This document shows, one piece after another, positions 24,765-37,487 of a stretch of DNA of 64,000 nucleotides. The stretch is from the NCBI GenBank assembly GCA_035310985.1, contig DATGDH010000163.1, forward strand, positions 6,736 through 70,735, written 5' to 3'. The DNA is from DAHVFK01 sp035310985 (lineage in GTDB: Bacteria > Pseudomonadota > Gammaproteobacteria > Burkholderiales > SG8-39). Each line of letters opens with the position of its first letter. The stretch's first letter is position 1. The notes beneath the pieces are model-generated. The model was not told the DNA's origin. It made no database searches and saw only the letters and a list, made by a program, of their open reading frames with translations. The position numbers and the translations under genes are program-made.

Positions 24765-25305
24765 ACAGCTGATGCTCGCCTACGCGGCGGGCGACGCGGC
24801 GGCCTTCGAAAGGCTTTACGCGCGGCACAAGGGCGGGCTGTACCGTTTCCTGCTGCGCGGCATCAAGGAGCGCGGCATCGCGGAGGAGCTGTTCCAGGAG
24901 ATCTGGATGCGCGTGATCGAGGCGCGCGCGCGCTACGCGCCGCAAGCGCGCTTCGGCACGTGGCTGTACACCATCGCGCACCACCGCATGGTCGATCACT
25001 GGCGCAAGCGCGGCCTGGCGGTGGTGCCGCTCGAGCCGGACGACCCCGAGGACCCGGCGCCTCCGGAGCCCGCGGCAGACGGCGCGCGCGAGCCGCAGCG
25101 CCAGGCCGAGATGAACGAGCAGCTCGCGCGCCTGGCGTGCGCGCTCGAGGCGCTGCCCGCAACGCAGCGCGAGGTATTCCTGATGCGCGAAGAGGGCGGG
25201 CTGTCGATCGCCGAGATCGCGGCCGCCACCGGCGCTAACGAGGAGGCGGTAAAGAGCCGGCTGCGCTACGCGCTGGCGAAACTCCGCGGAGCCCTGGATG
25301 GCTGA
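24748..25305 (+). CDS. ECF-type RNA polymerase sigma factor
   Basis: Sigma-70 family extracytoplasmic-function factor of 185 aa. Region 2 spans about residues 10-85, with LFQEIWMRVIEA and FGTWLYTIAHHRMVDHWRK (core and -10 recognition). An acidic, proline-rich linker (EPDDPEDPAPPEP) leads to region 4 with the helix-turn-helix GGLSIAEIAAATGANEEAVK for -35 recognition. It overlaps the membrane anti-sigma candidate by 8 bases. Probably released in response to an envelope signal; I could not find its target promoter. Confidence 0.92.
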   Translation: MEATDEQLMLAYAAGDAAAFERLYARHKGGLYRFLLRGIKERGIAEELFQEIWMRVIEARARYAPQARFGTWLYTIAHHRMVDHWRKRGLAVVPLEPDDPEDPAPPEPAADGAREPQRQAEMNEQLARLACALEALPATQREVFLMREEGGLSIAEIAAATGANEEAVKSRLRYALAKLRGALDG

Positions 25306-25855
25306 GCACGAAGATCCCGAGCTAAGCGAACGCTACCGCGCGCTCGGGCGCGAGGAGCCGCCCCAGGCGCTCGACGCGAAGATCCTCGCCGCGGCGCGTG
25401 CGCGACCCGGGCTGCGACGCTGGGCCGTGCCGCTGTCTGTCGCTGCCGTAGTCATTCTCTCGGTTACGGTCACGCTGGAAATGCAGCGCGAGCGCGCGCA
25501 GCCGGAGGATCGGGGCGAGAAGCAGACCGCACCGAAAACCGAAGCCGGGCCCGCAGCGCCCGCGCCAGCGGAGCGCAAGGCGGAGGCACCTTCGGCCAGC
25601 GCGCCAGCGGCGGGGCGGTTATCGCGCGAGTCGGCCGACCGCGAACGCTTCGAGCGCGCCGCGCCGGCGGCCGTCGAGGAACGCGCCAAGCAATTGGGTG
25701 CGGCGGAGTCGCCCGAGCGGTGGCTCGAGCGCATTGCAGAGCTGCGCGGCGCCGGACGAGACGACGAGGCCGACCGCCTGCTGGCGGAATTCCGGCGCCG
25801 CTTCCCCGATTACCGCATTCCCGAGGCGACGCTCAAGCGCGTCGAACGCCGCTAG
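25298..25855 (+). CDS. Single-pass membrane protein, putative anti-sigma factor
   Basis: Protein of 185 aa. A short cytoplasmic N-terminus (to about residue 45, including PPQALDAKILAAARARPGL) is followed by one membrane helix (WAVPLSVAAVVILSVTVTL). A long Ala/Pro/Glu-rich periplasmic linker then leads to a helical C-terminal domain (WLERIAELRGAGRDDEADRL). This layout and the 8-base overlap with the ECF gene fit an anti-sigma factor. No HxxxCxxC zinc motif is present, so it is not a ZAS-type. The role is inferred from position and topology. Confidence 0.72.
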   Translation: MAEHEDPELSERYRALGREEPPQALDAKILAAARARPGLRRWAVPLSVAAVVILSVTVTLEMQRERAQPEDRGEKQTAPKTEAGPAAPAPAERKAEAPSASAPAAGRLSRESADRERFERAAPAAVEERAKQLGAAESPERWLERIAELRGAGRDDEADRLLAEFRRRFPDYRIPEATLKRVERR

Positions 25856-26730
25856 GCCGGCGGCTTCTCGCCCGCGACCTGCAGGAACACCGCGCAGGCG
25901 TCGAGGCCGCCGAGCGCGCTGCGGCGCGCCGCCTGGAACTGGCTGCGCACCAGCGCGGCGAGCGGGGTCGGCCGATCGAGCTCCTGCGCCATGCCGAGGA
26001 AGTAGCGCAGGTCCTTTTCCATCAGTTGCAGCTGGAATTGCGGCTTGAAGTCGCGCTGGAACATCATCGGCAGCTTGGCTTTTAGCAAGCGCGATCCGGC
26101 CGCGCCCTCGCCCAGGATCTCGAGCACGGCCTCGCGGCCCACGCCCGCGGCCTCGGCGATCTGCGCGGCTTCGGCCAGCGCGGCGGTCATGGTGCCCGAC
26201 AGCATGTTGTTGATCAGCTTCACGGTGGCCCCTGCGCCGGAGTCGCCGGCGTGCCGCGCCAGGCGTCCCATGGCCGCGAACAGAGGCTGTGCCTTGTCGA
26301 AGGCGTCGTGCGAGCCGCCCACCATGAATACCAGCTCGCGCCCCTGGGCCTGCTTGATGCTTCCCGAGACCGGCGCATCCAGGTACACGCAGCCGCGGCC
26401 AGAGGCCTCTCGCGCCACCTCGCGCGCGATGCCGGGCGTGTTGGTGCTCGAGTCGATGATGATGCAACCCTTGGGCGCCGCGCCGAGCGCGCCGTTTGCG
26501 CCCAGCATCACTTCGCGCGTGGCACTGTCGTCCGAGACGATCGACACGCCGAATTCGGCGCCCCTGATTGCCGCGGCGGGCGAGTCGGCCACCTCTGCGC
26601 CCTTTTCCGCCAGCGCGCGGGTCTTGGCGCGGTCGCGATTGTAGACGCGCAGCTTGAAACCCGCCTGCTGCAGGTTCGCCGCCATGCGCGACCCCATCGC
26701 GCCCAATCCGATGAATGCCACCGTCGTCAT
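25852..26730 (-). CDS. NAD(P)-dependent beta-hydroxyacid dehydrogenase (3-hydroxyisobutyrate dehydrogenase family)
   Basis: Oxidoreductase of 292 aa of the GarR/MmsB family. The N-terminal Rossmann motif is FIGLGAMGSRMA, with Asn-Arg after the second strand (VYNRDRAK) suggesting NADP. The substrate loop is APVSGSIKQAQ, and the catalytic Lys lies in GATVKLINNML. A good Shine-Dalgarno (GGAGGCAAAG) precedes ATG 26730. It ends tail-to-tail with the anti-sigma gene, sharing CTAG. The exact hydroxyacid substrate (glyoxylate reductase, tartronate semialdehyde or hydroxyisobutyrate) is unresolved. Confidence 0.9.
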   Translation of the reverse strand: MTTVAFIGLGAMGSRMAANLQQAGFKLRVYNRDRAKTRALAEKGAEVADSPAAAIRGAEFGVSIVSDDSATREVMLGANGALGAAPKGCIIIDSSTNTPGIAREVAREASGRGCVYLDAPVSGSIKQAQGRELVFMVGGSHDAFDKAQPLFAAMGRLARHAGDSGAGATVKLINNMLSGTMTAALAEAAQIAEAAGVGREAVLEILGEGAAGSRLLKAKLPMMFQRDFKPQFQLQLMEKDLRYFLGMAQELDRPTPLAALVRSQFQAARRSALGGLDACAVFLQVAGEKPPA

Positions 26731-26755
26731 GTCTTTGCCTCCGTCGATTTGATTG

Positions 26756-27484
26756 TCAATGGCCGAGGATCTTGGACAGGAACAGCTGCGCGCGCTCGGA
26801 GCGCGGCGTCCCGAAAAACTCGTTCTTAGTCGTGTCCTCGACGATCTTGCCCGCGTCCATGAAGATTACGCGGTCCGCGACACGGCGTGCGAAGCCCATT
26901 TCGTGCGTCACCACCATCATGGTCATGCCTTCCTGCGCGAGCTGCACCATGACGTCGAGCACTTCGTTGATCATCTCCGGGTCGAGCGCCGAGGTCGGCT
27001 CGTCGAACAGCATGGCGATCGGATCCATGCACAGCGCGCGGGCGATTGCGACGCGCTGCTGCTGGCCGCCCGAGAGGTTGCCCGGGAATTTTTCGGCGTG
27101 CGCCTTCAGGCCGACGCGATCGAGCAGCGCCAGGCCCTTCGCGAGCGCCTCCCCGCGGCCGCGGCCGAGCACCTTGATCTGCGCCAGCGTCAGATTTTCG
27201 GTAACCGTCATGTGCGGGAACAGCTCGAAATTCTGGAACACCATGCCGATGCGCGCGCGCAGCTTGGGCAGGTCGGTTTTCGGATCGCCCACCGAGATGC
27301 CGTCTACCGTAATGTCGCCCGCCTGGAACGGCTCGAGACCGTTTACGCACTTGATGAGGGTCGACTTGCCGCTGCCCGAGGGGCCGCACACGACGACCAC
27401 ATCGCCCTTCGCGACCTCGGTCGAGCAGTCGGTGAGCACCTGGAAATCGCCGTACCACTTGCTCACGCCGCTGATATTTATCAT
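26756..27484 (-). CDS. gltL: Glutamate/aspartate ABC transporter ATP-binding protein
   Basis: ATPase of 242 aa for polar amino-acid uptake. Walker A is CGPSGSGKSTLIK, the signature is LSGGQQQRVAIARAL and Walker B is AMLFDEPTSALDPE, with the switch histidine in VVTHEMGF. It is the last gene of the gltIJKL operon, 19 bases after gltK. Substrate assignment rests on the binding protein and gene order. Confidence 0.92.
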   Translation of the reverse strand: MINISGVSKWYGDFQVLTDCSTEVAKGDVVVVCGPSGSGKSTLIKCVNGLEPFQAGDITVDGISVGDPKTDLPKLRARIGMVFQNFELFPHMTVTENLTLAQIKVLGRGRGEALAKGLALLDRVGLKAHAEKFPGNLSGGQQQRVAIARALCMDPIAMLFDEPTSALDPEMINEVLDVMVQLAQEGMTMMVVTHEMGFARRVADRVIFMDAGKIVEDTTKNEFFGTPRSERAQLFLSKILGH

Positions 27485-27503
27485 GGACGAAAATCCCGGA
27501 GGG

Positions 27504-28196
27504 TCAACGGACGATGGCGATGCGCGCCTGGAGCCCTCTTACGAACTGCGATAGGGCGAAGCAGGCTATGAAGTAGACCACGGCGACGAAGCTGTACATC
27601 TCGACCAGGCGCCCGTCGCGCTCGGCGACCTTGCTCGCGGCGCCGACGAAGTCGGTGATCGACAGCACGTAGACGAGCGACACGTCCTGGAACAGGACGA
27701 TGGTCTGGGTGAGCAGCACCGGGAGCATGTTGCGAAACGCCTGCGGCAGGACCACGTGCCCCATCGATTGCCAGTAGTTTAGGCCGAGCGCGTAGCCTGC
27801 CCAGACCTGCCCGCGCGGAATGGACTGGATGCCGGCGCGCATGATCTCGCAGTAGTAGCACGCCTCGAACATGACGAAAGTCAGCAGCGACGAGGCGAAG
27901 GCGCCGACGTGGATCGGAGTGTCGGAACGCAGCACCCAGGCGCCGATGTACGGCACCAGGAAGTAGAACCAGAAGATGACCAGCACCAGCGGAATCGAGC
28001 GCAGCGTGTTGACGTAGGTGCCTGCGATCCAGGCGAGCGGCTTGATGCTGGAGAGCCGCATCATCGCGAGCATCGTGCCGAACACGATGCCCCCCGCCAT
28101 CGCGAGCAGCGTCAGGCGCAACGTAAACGACATGCCGGTGAAGAACAGGTAGCGCCACGAGCGCTCGATGACGTCGAAGTCGAAGCCGCCGAACAT
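27504..28196 (-). CDS. gltK: Glutamate/aspartate ABC transporter permease GltK
   Basis: Inner-membrane permease of 230 aa of the HisM type, with about five helices. The ABC-interacting EAA-like loop is around MRAGIQSIPRGQVWAGYALG. It forms a heterodimer with GltJ. It starts 6 bases after the gltJ stop. Confidence 0.92.
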   Translation of the reverse strand: MFGGFDFDVIERSWRYLFFTGMSFTLRLTLLAMAGGIVFGTMLAMMRLSSIKPLAWIAGTYVNTLRSIPLVLVIFWFYFLVPYIGAWVLRSDTPIHVGAFASSLLTFVMFEACYYCEIMRAGIQSIPRGQVWAGYALGLNYWQSMGHVVLPQAFRNMLPVLLTQTIVLFQDVSLVYVLSITDFVGAASKVAERDGRLVEMYSFVAVVYFIACFALSQFVRGLQARIAIVR

Positions 28197-28202
28197 GTGC
28201 GC

Positions 28203-28961
28203 TCAGTGGCCGGAGGCGGGCGCGCCGACGGGCCCGATGTAGCCGGGGACCGCGACCTTGCGCTCGAGGTAGCGCATCAGCAGCACGACCACCAGGTTGA
28301 CGAGCAGGTAGATCACTGTGGCCGCGGTAAAAGCCTCGAAGACCTGGAAGCTGTACTCCTGCATCGCGCGCGCGCGCGCGGTGAGCTCGACGACGTTGAT
28401 CGTCAGCGCGACCGCGGAATTCTTCATGATGTTGAGGAATTCCGAGCCGAGCGGCGGCACGATGATGCGAAACGCCATCGGCAGCAACACGTAGCGGTAG
28501 GTCTGCGGCAGCGTCAGGCCGAGCGCGGTCCCCGCCATGCGCTGGCCGCGCGGCAGCGAGTTGATGCCTGCGCGCACCTGCTCGGCGACCCGCGCCGAGG
28601 TGAAGGTGCCCAGGCAAAGCACGGCCGGCACGAACGCGCCCCACGGCGGCGGCATCTGCTTGATCCAGTCGCCGAGTCCCTTCGGCACCAGCTCGGGCAT
28701 CACGAAATACCACAGGAACATCTGCACCAGCAGCGGGATGTTGCGGAACAGCTCGACGTAGGCGTAGCCGAGGCGCTCGAGCCATTTCGACGGCGTGGTG
28801 CGCAGCACGCCGACCACCATCCCGAGCGCGAGCGCGATCGCCCAGGCGAGCAACGCGAGCGCAAGCGTCCAACCCAGCCCGACGAACAGCGTGTGCAGGT
28901 AGGTGCCGTCGCCGTCCGGCGACTGCTGCCAGAAGATGCCCCAGTTCCAGTTGTAGTGCAC
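28203..28961 (-). CDS. gltJ: Glutamate/aspartate ABC transporter permease GltJ
   Basis: Inner-membrane permease of 252 aa. The N-terminal HYNWNWGIFWQQSPDG is characteristic of GltJ. The EAA loop is near VRAGINSLPRGQRMAGTALG. The start is GTG 28961. It is separated from gltI by 69 bases that hold a strong hairpin, so permease expression may be lower than that of the binding protein. Confidence 0.92.
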   Translation of the reverse strand: MHYNWNWGIFWQQSPDGDGTYLHTLFVGLGWTLALALLAWAIALALGMVVGVLRTTPSKWLERLGYAYVELFRNIPLLVQMFLWYFVMPELVPKGLGDWIKQMPPPWGAFVPAVLCLGTFTSARVAEQVRAGINSLPRGQRMAGTALGLTLPQTYRYVLLPMAFRIIVPPLGSEFLNIMKNSAVALTINVVELTARARAMQEYSFQVFEAFTAATVIYLLVNLVVVLLMRYLERKVAVPGYIGPVGAPASGH

Positions 28962-28983
28962 GGGCGCGCGCGGAGTCGAAAAT

Positions 28984-29009
28984 GCAACGGGGGCTAATGC
29001 CCCCGTTGC
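28984..29009 (-). other. Intercistronic stem-loop between gltI and gltJ
   Basis: A perfect 11-bp inverted repeat (GCAACGGGGGC and GCCCCCGTTGC) surrounds a 4-base loop, 22 bases after the gltI stop. In the transcribed direction it is followed by ATTTTCG. That is a weak U run, so it could stop part of the transcripts or protect the gltI mRNA from 3' decay. Either would raise binding protein relative to permease. Confidence 0.7.
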
Positions 29010-29030
29010 GCTGTAACGTCGGCCGAGCCG

Positions 29031-29942
29031 TTACTTGTATACGTTCGGGTCCGGCGAATCGGTCGGATGCTCGAATACGCGCTTCAGCGCATCGCCCACC
29101 GGGATGTCGAGGTTGATGCCCTTGGGCGGGATCGGTTTCATGAACCACTTGTCGTAGATCTTCATGATCTCGCCGCTGGTGTAGAGCTTGGTCATCGTGG
29201 CGTCGACCAGTTTCTTGAACTCAGGGTCGTCCCTGCGCAGCATCAGGCTGTAGGGTTCGAGTCCCAGGCTCTCGGAGGAGATCGTGAATTCGGACGGGTT
29301 CTTGGCGTTCGCGACCAGGCCCGAGAGCAGGATGTCGTCCATCAGGAACGCGCTCGCCCGGCCGGTCTCGACCATCAGGAAGGCCTCCGCGTGGTCCTTC
29401 GCCGAGAGGATGTTCATGCCAAAGCTGCGCGTCGTATTGAGCACGTTCAGCGCCTGCATGTCGGTCGTGCCGGCGGTCGAGACGACGGTCTTGCCCTTCA
29501 GGTCGTCGATCTTGTCCATGTGCGACGATTTCTTCGACACGTAGCGGTACTTGACGACGTAGTACGTCATGCCGAAGTCGACCTGCTTCTTGCGCTCGGC
29601 GTTGTTGGTGGTCGAGCCGCACTCCAGATCGATGGTCCCGTTCGCCATCAGCGGAATCCGGGTGGCCGAGGTCACCGGCAGCAGCTTGACCTGGAGGTTC
29701 GGCATCTTCAGGTCGGCCTTCACCGCATCGACGATCTTGTAGCAGATGTCCATGGCGTAGCCGACGGGGCGCTGCTTGTCGTCGTAGTAAGAGAAGGGAA
29801 TCGAGCTGTCACGATGGCCGATGGTGATCGTGCCGCTTTCCTTGACCTTCTTGAGCGTTCCTTCGAGCGCCGAGGCGGGCGCGGCGAGCGCAACGCCGGC
29901 CAGCAAGGCGAGGAAGATGGTCGTGCGTTTCAGGCTGGTCAT
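29031..29942 (-). CDS. gltI: Glutamate/aspartate periplasmic binding protein
   Basis: Exported binding protein of 303 aa. The signal peptide (MTSLKRTTIFLALLAGVALA, then APASALEG) is followed by TLKKVKESGTITIGHRDSSI, the usual start of GltI/family 3 solute-binding proteins. ECGSTTNN provides ligand contacts. ATG 29942 is chosen because it gives the signal peptide, although the frame is open to 30113. First gene of gltIJKL with a strong promoter 55 bases upstream. Confidence 0.93.
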   Translation of the reverse strand: MTSLKRTTIFLALLAGVALAAPASALEGTLKKVKESGTITIGHRDSSIPFSYYDDKQRPVGYAMDICYKIVDAVKADLKMPNLQVKLLPVTSATRIPLMANGTIDLECGSTTNNAERKKQVDFGMTYYVVKYRYVSKKSSHMDKIDDLKGKTVVSTAGTTDMQALNVLNTTRSFGMNILSAKDHAEAFLMVETGRASAFLMDDILLSGLVANAKNPSEFTISSESLGLEPYSLMLRRDDPEFKKLVDATMTKLYTSGEIMKIYDKWFMKPIPPKGINLDIPVGDALKRVFEHPTDSPDPNVYK

Positions 29943-29963
29943 CTGGGTCTCCCGTGTGGATGC

Positions 29964-29983
29964 GGGCGCCGCGAACGGGCGCC
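29964..29983 (-). other. Leader hairpin of gltI
   Basis: Two copies of GGGCGCC (29964-29970 and 29977-29983) flank 6 bases. Because GGCGCC is self-complementary, the leader RNA can fold into a 6-bp stem between the gltI promoter and its start codon. Possible translational control; no ligand-binding fold is recognised. Confidence 0.35.
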
Positions 29984-29996
29984 TTCTTGCCGGGCC

Positions 29997-30025
29997 ATTC
30001 TCAGCATGCCTGAAAGAGGTGTCAA
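29997..30025 (-). promoter_or_regulatory. Sigma-70 promoter of gltIJKL
   Basis: On the minus strand a perfect -35 TTGACA (30025-30020) is followed by exactly 17 bases and a -10 GAGAAT (30002-29997). Transcription should start near 29990, giving a leader of about 48 bases. The element lies beside the divergent TATAAT for the acetoacetyl-CoA synthetase gene. Confidence 0.7.
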
Positions 30026-30038
30026 GCATCCCAGCCCT

Positions 30039-30044
30039 TATAAT
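30039..30044 (+). promoter_or_regulatory. -10 TATAAT of the acetoacetyl-CoA synthetase gene
   Basis: A consensus TATAAT lies 38 bases before GTG 30083. The -35 region is poor, falls inside the divergent gltI promoter, and may need an activator. Polymerases bound at the two promoters would overlap. Confidence 0.45.
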
Positions 30045-30082
30045 GTGGCTCGCCACTGGAAACGTCGCCGCGAGGAGGGCCG

Positions 30083-32053
<1,971 letters not shown>

Positions 32054-32054
32054 G

Positions 32055-32732
32055 TTAGTGCAGCGTCGCGTGCCGCCGCTCGAAGATGCCCTGCAGCAGG
32101 CGCAGCGAACCGAGACTGATCGCGCGGTGCGTGAGCGCGTGGCCGAGGTCCTCGACGATGTCGAGCGTTACCGGCACGTGCAGGCCGGCGAGCACGCGCG
32201 CCGCGCGCTCGGCGTGCACGCGCGATACCACCGAGTCGAACTCGCCGTGCACCAGGTGGATGCGCGCGTCGATGCGCGTGCCGGGCTGCGGCAGGCGCGC
32301 GAACTGCGCCGAGAAGGCCACGACGGCGCCCGCCAGGCCGCGCAGCTTCTTGACCGCTTCGAGCGCCACCGTGCCGCCCTGCGAGAAGCCGATCAGCACG
32401 GTGCGATGCGCCGGCACGCCGAAATTGGTCTGCTCGCGTCGCACGAGGTCCTCGACGTCGGGCAGCACCGCCTCGACGCGCTCGGCGCGGTTGTCGGCGT
32501 TCAGGCCGCGCGTCGGGAACCAGTCCTGCGCCTCGCCGCCGCGCGCGCCGGGCGCGAAGCCGCTCGGCACCACCAGCGCCGCGCTCGGAAAGCGCGCCTG
32601 GAACTTGAACGCGATCGGGATCATCGACTGGGCCGTTGCGCCGCAGCCGTGCAGGAACACGAACAGGCGGTTTGCTTCGTGCTCCGGCGGGGTGCCGAAG
32701 CGATAGACCCTGCCGGAGGACATGCGGGCCAT
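32055..32732 (-). CDS. Phospholipase/carboxylesterase-type alpha/beta hydrolase
   Basis: Esterase of 225 aa resembling YpfH and acyl-protein-thioesterase-like carboxylesterases. FLHGCGATAQSM supplies the oxyanion hole, the nucleophile elbow is GFSQGG, the Asp is in HGEFDSVV and the His in EDLGHAL. ATG 32732 is chosen, with ATG 32723 as an alternative; the longer open frame upstream enters the ABC gene antisense. It is convergent with the synthetase gene with only 1 base between stops. Confidence 0.87.
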   Translation of the reverse strand: MARMSSGRVYRFGTPPEHEANRLFVFLHGCGATAQSMIPIAFKFQARFPSAALVVPSGFAPGARGGEAQDWFPTRGLNADNRAERVEAVLPDVEDLVRREQTNFGVPAHRTVLIGFSQGGTVALEAVKKLRGLAGAVVAFSAQFARLPQPGTRIDARIHLVHGEFDSVVSRVHAERAARVLAGLHVPVTLDIVEDLGHALTHRAISLGSLRLLQGIFERRHATLH

Positions 32733-32807
32733 TGTCGCCCCATCGCGCGCGTTCTGTAAACTCCCCGCCCTCCTTAAGTCCGAATCTTCGAAAGCGAGAG
32801 GAACACC

Positions 32808-34529
32808 ATGAGCAGCAAGCAATTCATGTCCGCATTCTGGGCGCTGGCCAAGCCCTACTGGGTGTCGAAGGAACGGCGCACCGGGGTCCTGCTGCTCGTC
32901 GCCGTGGTGGCGATGGCGCTTGTGCTCGTGTGGCTGAACGTGCAGTTCAATCACTGGTACAACGACTTCTACAACACCTTCGAGACGAAGAATCAGACCG
33001 AGTTCTACCACCAGCTGCTCAGGTTCACGCTGCTCGCCTTTGCGTACATCATCGTCGCGGTGTACCAGGTCTACCTGCAGCGGATGCTGCAGATCGAGTG
33101 GCGCAACTGGCTGAACGAGCGCTTTCTCGCCGACTGGCTCAAGGACCGCGCCTACTACCGGCTGCAGCTCCTCGACCGCGGCACCGACAACCCGGATCAG
33201 AGGATCGCCGAGGACCTGCGCATCTTCGTCGACAACACGCTCTCACTCGGCCTCGGGTTGCTCTCCGCGGTCGTAACCCTGGTGTCCTTCGTGACGATCC
33301 TGTGGACGCTCTCCGGGGCGCTGAGCTTTGCGTTCGCGGGTATGCATCTCTCGATCCCGGGCTACATGGTGTGGTGCGCGCTCGTGTACGCGATCCTCGG
33401 CTCCTGGCTCACGCACGTAATCGGCCGACCCCTCATACGCCTCAACTTCGACCAGCAGCGCTTCGAGGCCGATTACCGCTTCTCGCTCGTGCGCGTGCGC
33501 GAGAACAGCGAGGGCGTCGCGCTGTACCGCGGCGAAGGCGAGGAGGTCGAGAATTTCCGCGCCCGCTTCGGCAATGTGATCGCGAACTGGTGGGGCATCA
33601 TGCGCAAGCGCAAGCAGCTCGGCTTCTTCACCATCTCCTACGCGCAGCTCGCGGTCGTATTCCCGTTCGTGGTCGGCGCGCCGCGCTTCTTCTCGGGCGC
33701 GATCAAGCTCGGGGGTCTGATGCAGATCGCCTCCGCCTTCGGTCAGGTGCAGGGCGCGCTGTCCTGGTTCATCGACGCGTACGCGCAGTTCGCGGAGTGG
33801 AAGGCGACCGTCGACCGGCTTACCGGCTTCACCGCCTCGCTCGCGCACGTTCGCGCAGAAGCCGAGCGGCTAGACGGCGAGCGCGTCGAGGGCGTCACCT
33901 CGACGCTCGCGCTCGACGGCCTGGCGCTCGCGCTGCCGCAGGGCCAGCCGCTTCTCGCGCCGAGTACGCTGGAACTCAAGCGCGGCGAGCACGTGCTGGT
34001 CAGCGGTCCCTCGGGCGCCGGCAAGTCGACGCTGTTCCGCGCGCTCGCCGGCATCTGGCCGTACTGGAAGGGGAGGATCTCGCTGCCCAACGGCAGCCGC
34101 CTGCTGTTCCTGCCGCAGAAGCCCTATTTGCCGATCGGCACGCTCAAGCACGCGGCGTGCTATCCGGGCGACCACAAGGTGATCGGTGACGACGAAGTGC
34201 GCGAGGCCTTGCAGGCGGTCGGTCTCGGGTCCTTCGCCCGCGAGCTCGACCGGCGCGAGAACTGGGCGCAGCTGCTCTCCGGCGGCGAGCAGCAGCGCCT
34301 CGCCTTCGCACGCGCGCTGCTCACGCACCCGGACTGGCTGTTCCTGGACGAAGCGACTTCTGCGCTCCCTGACGACGATCAGGCGGAGCTCTACCGCTTG
34401 CTCGGCGAGCGGCTGCCAAAGACGACGCTGGTGTCGATCGGCCACCGCGCAAGCCTGGCCGGTTTCCATGAGCGGCGGCTTGCCTGGCAAGCCACGGGCG
34501 AGGGCGCGCCGCGGCTCGCACCGGCCTAG
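32808..34529 (+). CDS. SbmA/BacA (YddA)-like ABC transporter, fused permease and ATPase
   Basis: Half-transporter of 573 aa. The N-terminal membrane domain (helices from about residue 20 to 300) contains QFNHWYNDFYNTFETKN and WRNWLNERFLADWLKDRAYY, signatures of the SbmA/BacA and ABCD-like family. The C-terminal ATPase has Walker A VSGPSGAGKSTL, signature LSGGEQQRLAFARAL and Walker B LFLDEATSALP. Such proteins import peptides or export fatty-acid-like molecules. A good Shine-Dalgarno (GAGAGGAAC) precedes ATG 32808. Substrate unknown. Confidence 0.9.
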   Translation: MSSKQFMSAFWALAKPYWVSKERRTGVLLLVAVVAMALVLVWLNVQFNHWYNDFYNTFETKNQTEFYHQLLRFTLLAFAYIIVAVYQVYLQRMLQIEWRNWLNERFLADWLKDRAYYRLQLLDRGTDNPDQRIAEDLRIFVDNTLSLGLGLLSAVVTLVSFVTILWTLSGALSFAFAGMHLSIPGYMVWCALVYAILGSWLTHVIGRPLIRLNFDQQRFEADYRFSLVRVRENSEGVALYRGEGEEVENFRARFGNVIANWWGIMRKRKQLGFFTISYAQLAVVFPFVVGAPRFFSGAIKLGGLMQIASAFGQVQGALSWFIDAYAQFAEWKATVDRLTGFTASLAHVRAEAERLDGERVEGVTSTLALDGLALALPQGQPLLAPSTLELKRGEHVLVSGPSGAGKSTLFRALAGIWPYWKGRISLPNGSRLLFLPQKPYLPIGTLKHAACYPGDHKVIGDDEVREALQAVGLGSFARELDRRENWAQLLSGGEQQRLAFARALLTHPDWLFLDEATSALPDDDQAELYRLLGERLPKTTLVSIGHRASLAGFHERRLAWQATGEGAPRLAPA

Positions 34530-34544
34530 CGGGGCGCGAGCGCC

Positions 34545-37382
<2,838 letters not shown>

Positions 37383-37487
37383 ATGTCGCCGCCGTGCGGC
37401 GAGCGAAAAAGGAAACCTGCTACTATAACGAGTTCTCGGCGGGTCGTTCCACCCTTCCACTACTCCGGCATTGTCAGACGAGCGCCC

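Noticed and set aside
37383..37487. LexA-like site before uvrA (CTGCTACTATAACGAG)
   Set aside because: Only the outer CTG and the centre resemble the SOS box; it is not palindromic and lacks the CTGT/ACAG arms.
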